Below, piece after piece: positions 5,091 to 5,132 of a DNA stretch of 5,132 bases. The DNA lies in assembly GCA_014804865.1 (NCBI GenBank), contig JAAUYY010000050.1, positions 2,739 through 7,870 of the forward strand. Direction: 5' to 3'. The notes beneath the pieces are model-generated. The model was not told where the DNA came from and did not search any database. It saw only the letters and a list, made by a program, of their open reading frames with translations. Each line of letters opens with the position of its first letter. The stretch's first letter is position 1. The position numbers were made by a program, and so were the translations under genes. This DNA is from Desulfovibrio sp. GTDB lineage: Bacteria > Desulfobacterota > Desulfovibrionia > Desulfovibrionales > Desulfovibrionaceae.

Positions 5091-5132
5091 GGCGACGCCG
5101 ATCGCTGAATTTTCGCAATAACTATCGGTCAA

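Larger units (their letters stand above)
4544..5132. other. AT-rich intergenic region upstream of dnaA, candidate oriC / dnaA control region
   Basis: Nearly 600 bases without a credible gene. It is AT-rich, next to dnaA, and contains one perfect DnaA box (4741-4749), two degenerate boxes in the same orientation (4763-4771, 4619-4627), T-rich tracts (4755-4760, 4814-4820) that could serve as an unwinding element, an eight-base inverted repeat (4869-4901), and a terminator-like hairpin at the right edge (5068-5090). Bacterial origins are often beside dnaA. Against a full origin, only one box is a consensus match, so it may instead be the dnaA autoregulatory region. Confidence 0.5.

Noticed and set aside
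4924..5121. Plus-strand open frame of 65 codons upstream of dnaA
   Set aside because: Lysine-rich AT-driven translation with no ribosome-binding site or recognisable family. It overlaps the terminator-like hairpin at 5068-5090 and reads as spacer.

Overview
The window carries a chromosomal replication-initiator gene (dnaA) with its upstream control/origin region, a decayed alpha/beta-hydrolase-like gene, and a two-gene block. Everything that looks coding lies on the minus strand, so the window is read right to left. DnaA has an N-terminal domain with a 'PGVFKVWIAPL' core and a domain IV with 'FNRRHSTV'. From memory these are closest to Desulfovibrio-type (Desulfovibrionales) DnaA, and the HD protein also resembles the C-terminal half of Desulfovibrio-type tRNA nucleotidyltransferases. 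Genes are fairly GC-rich and spacers strongly AT-rich. Spacer is abundant, one gene is clearly degraded, and neither dnaN nor gyrB follows dnaA. This would fit a host-associated or genome-eroding relative, but that is inference from a small window.

Layout, right to left. 5132-4544: AT-rich spacer upstream of dnaA. It starts with a probable terminator for an unseen leftward gene (5068-5090). It then has an inverted repeat with short direct repeats (4869-4913), a perfect DnaA box with degenerate neighbours (4619-4771), and the dnaA leader. This is the best candidate for oriC and/or a DnaA-autoregulated promoter. 4543-3170: dnaA, full length, but with unusual residues at the arginine-finger and DNA-reading positions. 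3150-2127: a pseudogene starting 19 bases after the dnaA stop codon. Pieces of one protein (GWYLG, GSSGGG, AINAQIDL, LEYAGEK) can be read only by changing frame several times. 2126-1624: about 500 bases of noncoding DNA holding a good minus-strand promoter with an AT-rich upstream element, several hairpins and a terminator-like structure. 1623-745: an unrecognised 292-residue protein with a strong ribosome-binding site. 701-48: a 217-residue HD-domain protein equivalent to the C-terminal half of a CCA-adding enzyme without its nucleotidyltransferase half. The last two genes are 43 bases apart and probably co-transcribed.

No transposase, CRISPR array, tRNA or rRNA gene was recognised. The most worthwhile leads are the altered catalytic residues of DnaA, the orphan HD half of Cca paired with an unknown gene, and the long structured leader in front of that pair.
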